Shown: positions 31,819 to 33,826 of the stretch, piece after piece
How the letters are laid out: each line of letters opens with the position of its first letter
How positions within the stretch are numbered: position 1 is the stretch's first letter
Source: DAHVFY01 sp040388665
Lineage (GTDB): Bacteria > Chlamydiota > Chlamydiia > Chlamydiales > Rhabdochlamydiaceae
Assembly (NCBI GenBank): GCA_040388665.1
Contig: JAZKBL010000069.1
Location: 1-33,826, forward strand
Length of the DNA stretch: 33,826 nucleotides
Direction of reading: 5' to 3'
Made by a program: the position numbers and the translations under genes
Notes under the pieces: model-generated
What the model was told of the DNA's origin: nothing
Seen by the model: the letters and a program-made list of their open reading frames with translations, nothing else
Databases searched by the model: none

Positions 31819-32334
31819 ATGAAAATACCCGCCACACGCAAAGCCATTGATGAAGCGCTGGATACCTACCGGGCGTTACTGGATACTATTCCCGATGATC
31901 AGTTCGATGTTACCCCGAGGGATGGTAGCTGGTCGTACGCCGAAGTTTACTCGCATATTTTGCAGGCCACCATTGGTTCGACCATAGCTGCCGAACGTTG
32001 TGCTAACGGTACCTGCGGATCAACAAAAGAGGGTTTGACATTGGTTGGGCGTTTGGCGCTTTCGTTAAATTACATGCCAAAAGTAAAAGCCACCGCCGAA
32101 GGCGCAAAGATCACCGTAAAAAAACTGACGAAGGAAGAAGCCCGCAACCTGCTTATAAAATGCCGCGGCCGGATAGATACCATCACCGATAAGATAAAAG
32201 ACGCGCCACATCACAGCAAGTTTAAACATTCGCGTTTCGGGATGATGAACGCCGCGCAATGGTTTAAATTTATACTGGTTCATTTAAAACATCATTTACG
32301 GCAGGTAGACAGGATCAGCAGTAAACTTGCGTAA
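31819..32334 (+). CDS. DinB-like domain protein
   Basis: 171 residues with the four-helix DinB/YfiT metal-binding fold. Likely metal ligands are the His in YSHIL (about 46) and the HLKHHLRQVDRI helix near the C-terminus; RDGSWSYAEVYSHILQA is the conserved start of the family. Many members are thiol-dependent S-transferases, but the substrate here is unknown. The protein and its codon use resemble Bacteroidota, probably from the family of Mucilaginibacter, and differ from the AT-richer chlamydial genes upstream. Confidence 0.88.
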   Translation: MKIPATRKAIDEALDTYRALLDTIPDDQFDVTPRDGSWSYAEVYSHILQATIGSTIAAERCANGTCGSTKEGLTLVGRLALSLNYMPKVKATAEGAKITVKKLTKEEARNLLIKCRGRIDTITDKIKDAPHHSKFKHSRFGMMNAAQWFKFILVHLKHHLRQVDRISSKLA

Positions 32335-32528
32335 GTTTTTATCGCCTTCAAATTAAGAAAATGTTCTGTTTAGTTTAATTTTAAATAGCTCATTTTCAGT
32401 ACAAAATGTGGAATAAGGGTGTAATGTGTATAAATAAATAACCCCCACTAATGAAACCTTTTACATTTAATGCAGTCTTAACCTTAAAATAACGTTGTTT
32501 GGCGACGTTTGTACAAATACATTAGGTT

Positions 32529-32639
32529 ATGCATTTTGAGTACGGATATATGGTTGTAATAATTCTCCTGTTTTTGGTAGGGGTATTTTATTTGAGTCCA
32601 TATGAACTTACAGTTAATGAAGAGGAAAGCGAAGATTAA
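32529..32639 (+). CDS. Tiny single-pass membrane protein
   Basis: A 36-codon frame starting MHFEYGYMVVIILLFLVGVFYL, then an acidic end (NEEESED). One hydrophobic helix is evident. There is no clear Shine-Dalgarno, but Bacteroidota often lack one. It lies alone in the 379-bp space between the DinB and phosphoesterase genes, where I see nothing else. Confidence 0.4.
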   Translation: MHFEYGYMVVIILLFLVGVFYLSPYELTVNEEESED

Positions 32640-32713
32640 TCGTTTATCCCTAAATACGCGCTTAATTATTACCGGTAAAATTACCGGACGGAACATTATC
32701 CCCCAAAACTTTC

Positions 32714-33581
32714 ATGGCAAAACGCGAGGTTGATATCGTAATTATATCTGATGTGCATTTGGGTACTTATGGCTGTCATGCCAAAGAGTTGCTTAAATAT
32801 CTAAAAAGCATTAAACCCAAAATGCTGATCCTGAACGGCGATATCATTGATATCTGGCAGTTCAGCAAGTCATACTGGCCCGAAACGCACATGAAAGTGG
32901 TGCGCCGCATCATGAAGTTTATTACCGAAGGCATCCCGGTATATTATCTTACTGGTAACCATGACGAAATGCTGCGCAAATTTGCCGATTTTGATCTGGG
33001 GTCTTTTAAATTACAAAATAAGGTAGTACTCAATATCGACGGTAAAAAAGCCTGGATCTTTCATGGCGATGTGTTTGATGTTACCATGCAGCACTCAAAA
33101 TGGCTGGCCAAGCTAGGTGCGGTAGGTTATGATACGCTGATATTATTAAACAGCCTGACCAATTGGTTCTTAACTGCTATAGGCCGGCAAAAAATGAGCT
33201 TCTCGCAAAAGGTGAAAGCTAAGTTNNNNNNNNNNATTTAAGGATGCGGTAAAGTTTATTAACCAGTTTGAGCAAACCGCTGCCGACCTTGCCGTGGCAA
33301 AGGAATACCAATACGTAATATGCGGGCATATTCACCATGCCGAAATACGGGAAATGACTGCCACGGATGCGCCCGGCACGGTACTTTACCTAAACAGCGG
33401 CGACTGGGTAGAAAGCCTTACTGCGCTGGAGTATAACGAGAAGAAATGGGAGATCTTTAAATATGATCCTGCTAAGTTCAATACCGATGTGGATGAGGAC
33501 GACAAGACCGATGCCGAAGACCTGGATGCTAAACTGGATGTGAATTTGTTGTTAGAAAGATTTAAGCAAGAAGCGTCTTAA
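32714..33581 (+). CDS. UDP-2,3-diacylglucosamine diphosphatase-like metallophosphoesterase, interrupted by an N gap
   Basis: Calcineurin-type phosphoesterase of the LpxH/LpxH2 group, which removes UMP from UDP-diacylglucosamine in lipid A synthesis. All metal motifs are seen: ISDVHLG (DxH), LNGDIIDIW (GDxxD), LTGNHDE (GNHD), HGDVFD and, after the gap, GHIHHAEI (GHxH). The frame changes by one across ten Ns at 33226-33235, so the true gap is not exactly ten bases. I treat both parts as one gene of about 285-290 residues. Bacteroidota-like codons and context. Confidence 0.85.
33226..33235. other. Assembly gap (ten Ns)
   Basis: Ten consecutive undetermined bases inside the phosphoesterase gene; the reading frames on the two sides do not join, so the real gap length is unknown. 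Confidence 0.98.
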
Positions 33582-33664
33582 AATTTTTCATCAAGTGTTA
33601 TTTTAGTTTTTTTGATTGCAACCATTATTTATATTGCGGCCAAAACAAACCTAACAATAACACA

Positions 33665-33826
33665 ATGAAAAAAATCATTCTATCTGCAGCGGCAGCATGT
33701 ATTGCTGTATTAACAACTATTGGCCACGCTCAGGCACAAAATTCAAAACCAATTTTCGGTATTAAAGCAGGTGTTGACCTGATGACCCTGGGTTCTCTCA
33801 ATCAGAACGGAGTTTCAGTAAATTAT
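33665..33826 (+). CDS. Outer-membrane beta-barrel protein, 5' part only
   Basis: 54 codons run off the window end. The N-terminus MKKIILSAAAACIAVLTTIGHAQAQ is a clear signal peptide ending in AQA, and the mature start (KPIFGIKAGVDLMTLGS) matches the PorT/OMP_b-brl_2 type of small outer-membrane beta-barrels common in Bacteroidota. Likely chimeric DNA rather than chlamydial. Function beyond membrane localisation is unknown. Confidence 0.65.
   Translation, partial: MKKIILSAAAACIAVLTTIGHAQAQNSKPIFGIKAGVDLMTLGSLNQNGVSVNY

Overview
The first ~31.7 kb looks like a chromosome piece from a chlamydia outside the Chlamydiaceae (a Waddlia, Simkania or Parachlamydia-like environmental lineage; the genus cannot be fixed from the sequence alone). 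The evidence is an Npt-type ATP/ADP translocase, a Tsp/CT441-type protease beside the rpsL-rpsG-fusA-rpsJ block, a Zn/Mn ABC transporter beside obgE-rpmA-rplU, and an nrdR-dksA-lspA run, all arrangements I associate with Chlamydia. An isocitrate dehydrogenase is present, which Chlamydiaceae lack. From about 31.69 kb the sequence changes abruptly: a KpsF gene is cut off after about 115 codons and is followed by Bacteroidota-looking genes (DinB, LpxH-like phosphoesterase, outer-membrane beta-barrel start) with a run of Ns. The window is therefore most likely a chimeric metagenomic scaffold, and the last 2.1 kb should not be read as chlamydial.

Layout. 0.2-3.6 kb: a large coiled-coil protein on the minus strand ending in polyproline, a WH2-like motif, a basic connector helix and an acidic tail with a single Trp. 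3.7-7.2 kb: str ribosomal operon (minus). 7.3-9.4 kb: tsp and tRNA-Phe. 9.4-10.0 kb: gene-free, packed with nested inverted and direct repeats. 10.0-12.0 kb: a hypothetical gene and an AAA/DUF4143 ATPase. 12.2-13.3 kb: F-box protein with a C-terminal membrane segment. 13.5-16.7 kb: obgE, rpmA, rplU and the nucleotide translocase. 17.0-19.3 kb: metal ABC transporter. 19.4-19.7 kb: long imperfect palindrome and tRNA-Ser(GGA). 19.8-25.6 kb: nrdR, dksA, lspA, a hypothetical, cinA and three RNA-modification-type genes, mostly overlapping or very close. 25.6-26.2 kb: an amidohydrolase resembling eukaryotic NTAN1. 26.5-29.3 kb: gmhA, lpxK and a 2-oxoacid dehydrogenase E2. 29.3-31.3 kb: small PPxY protein and isocitrate dehydrogenase. 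31.3-31.7 kb: truncated kpsF.

The central theme is housekeeping blocks interrupted by single genes that look aimed at a eukaryotic host: a WASP/WAVE-like actin-nucleation tail, an F-box protein (SCF ubiquitin ligase), an NTAN1-like protein (N-degron pathway) and a PPxY protein with a Cys/Lys-rich tail (NEDD4-type ligases or membrane attachment). Three of the four touch on host protein turnover. Two of them, the actin-type protein and the NTAN1-like protein, have a tandemly duplicated AT-rich block just upstream. The WASP/WAVE-like C-terminus is the best candidate for an undescribed system.
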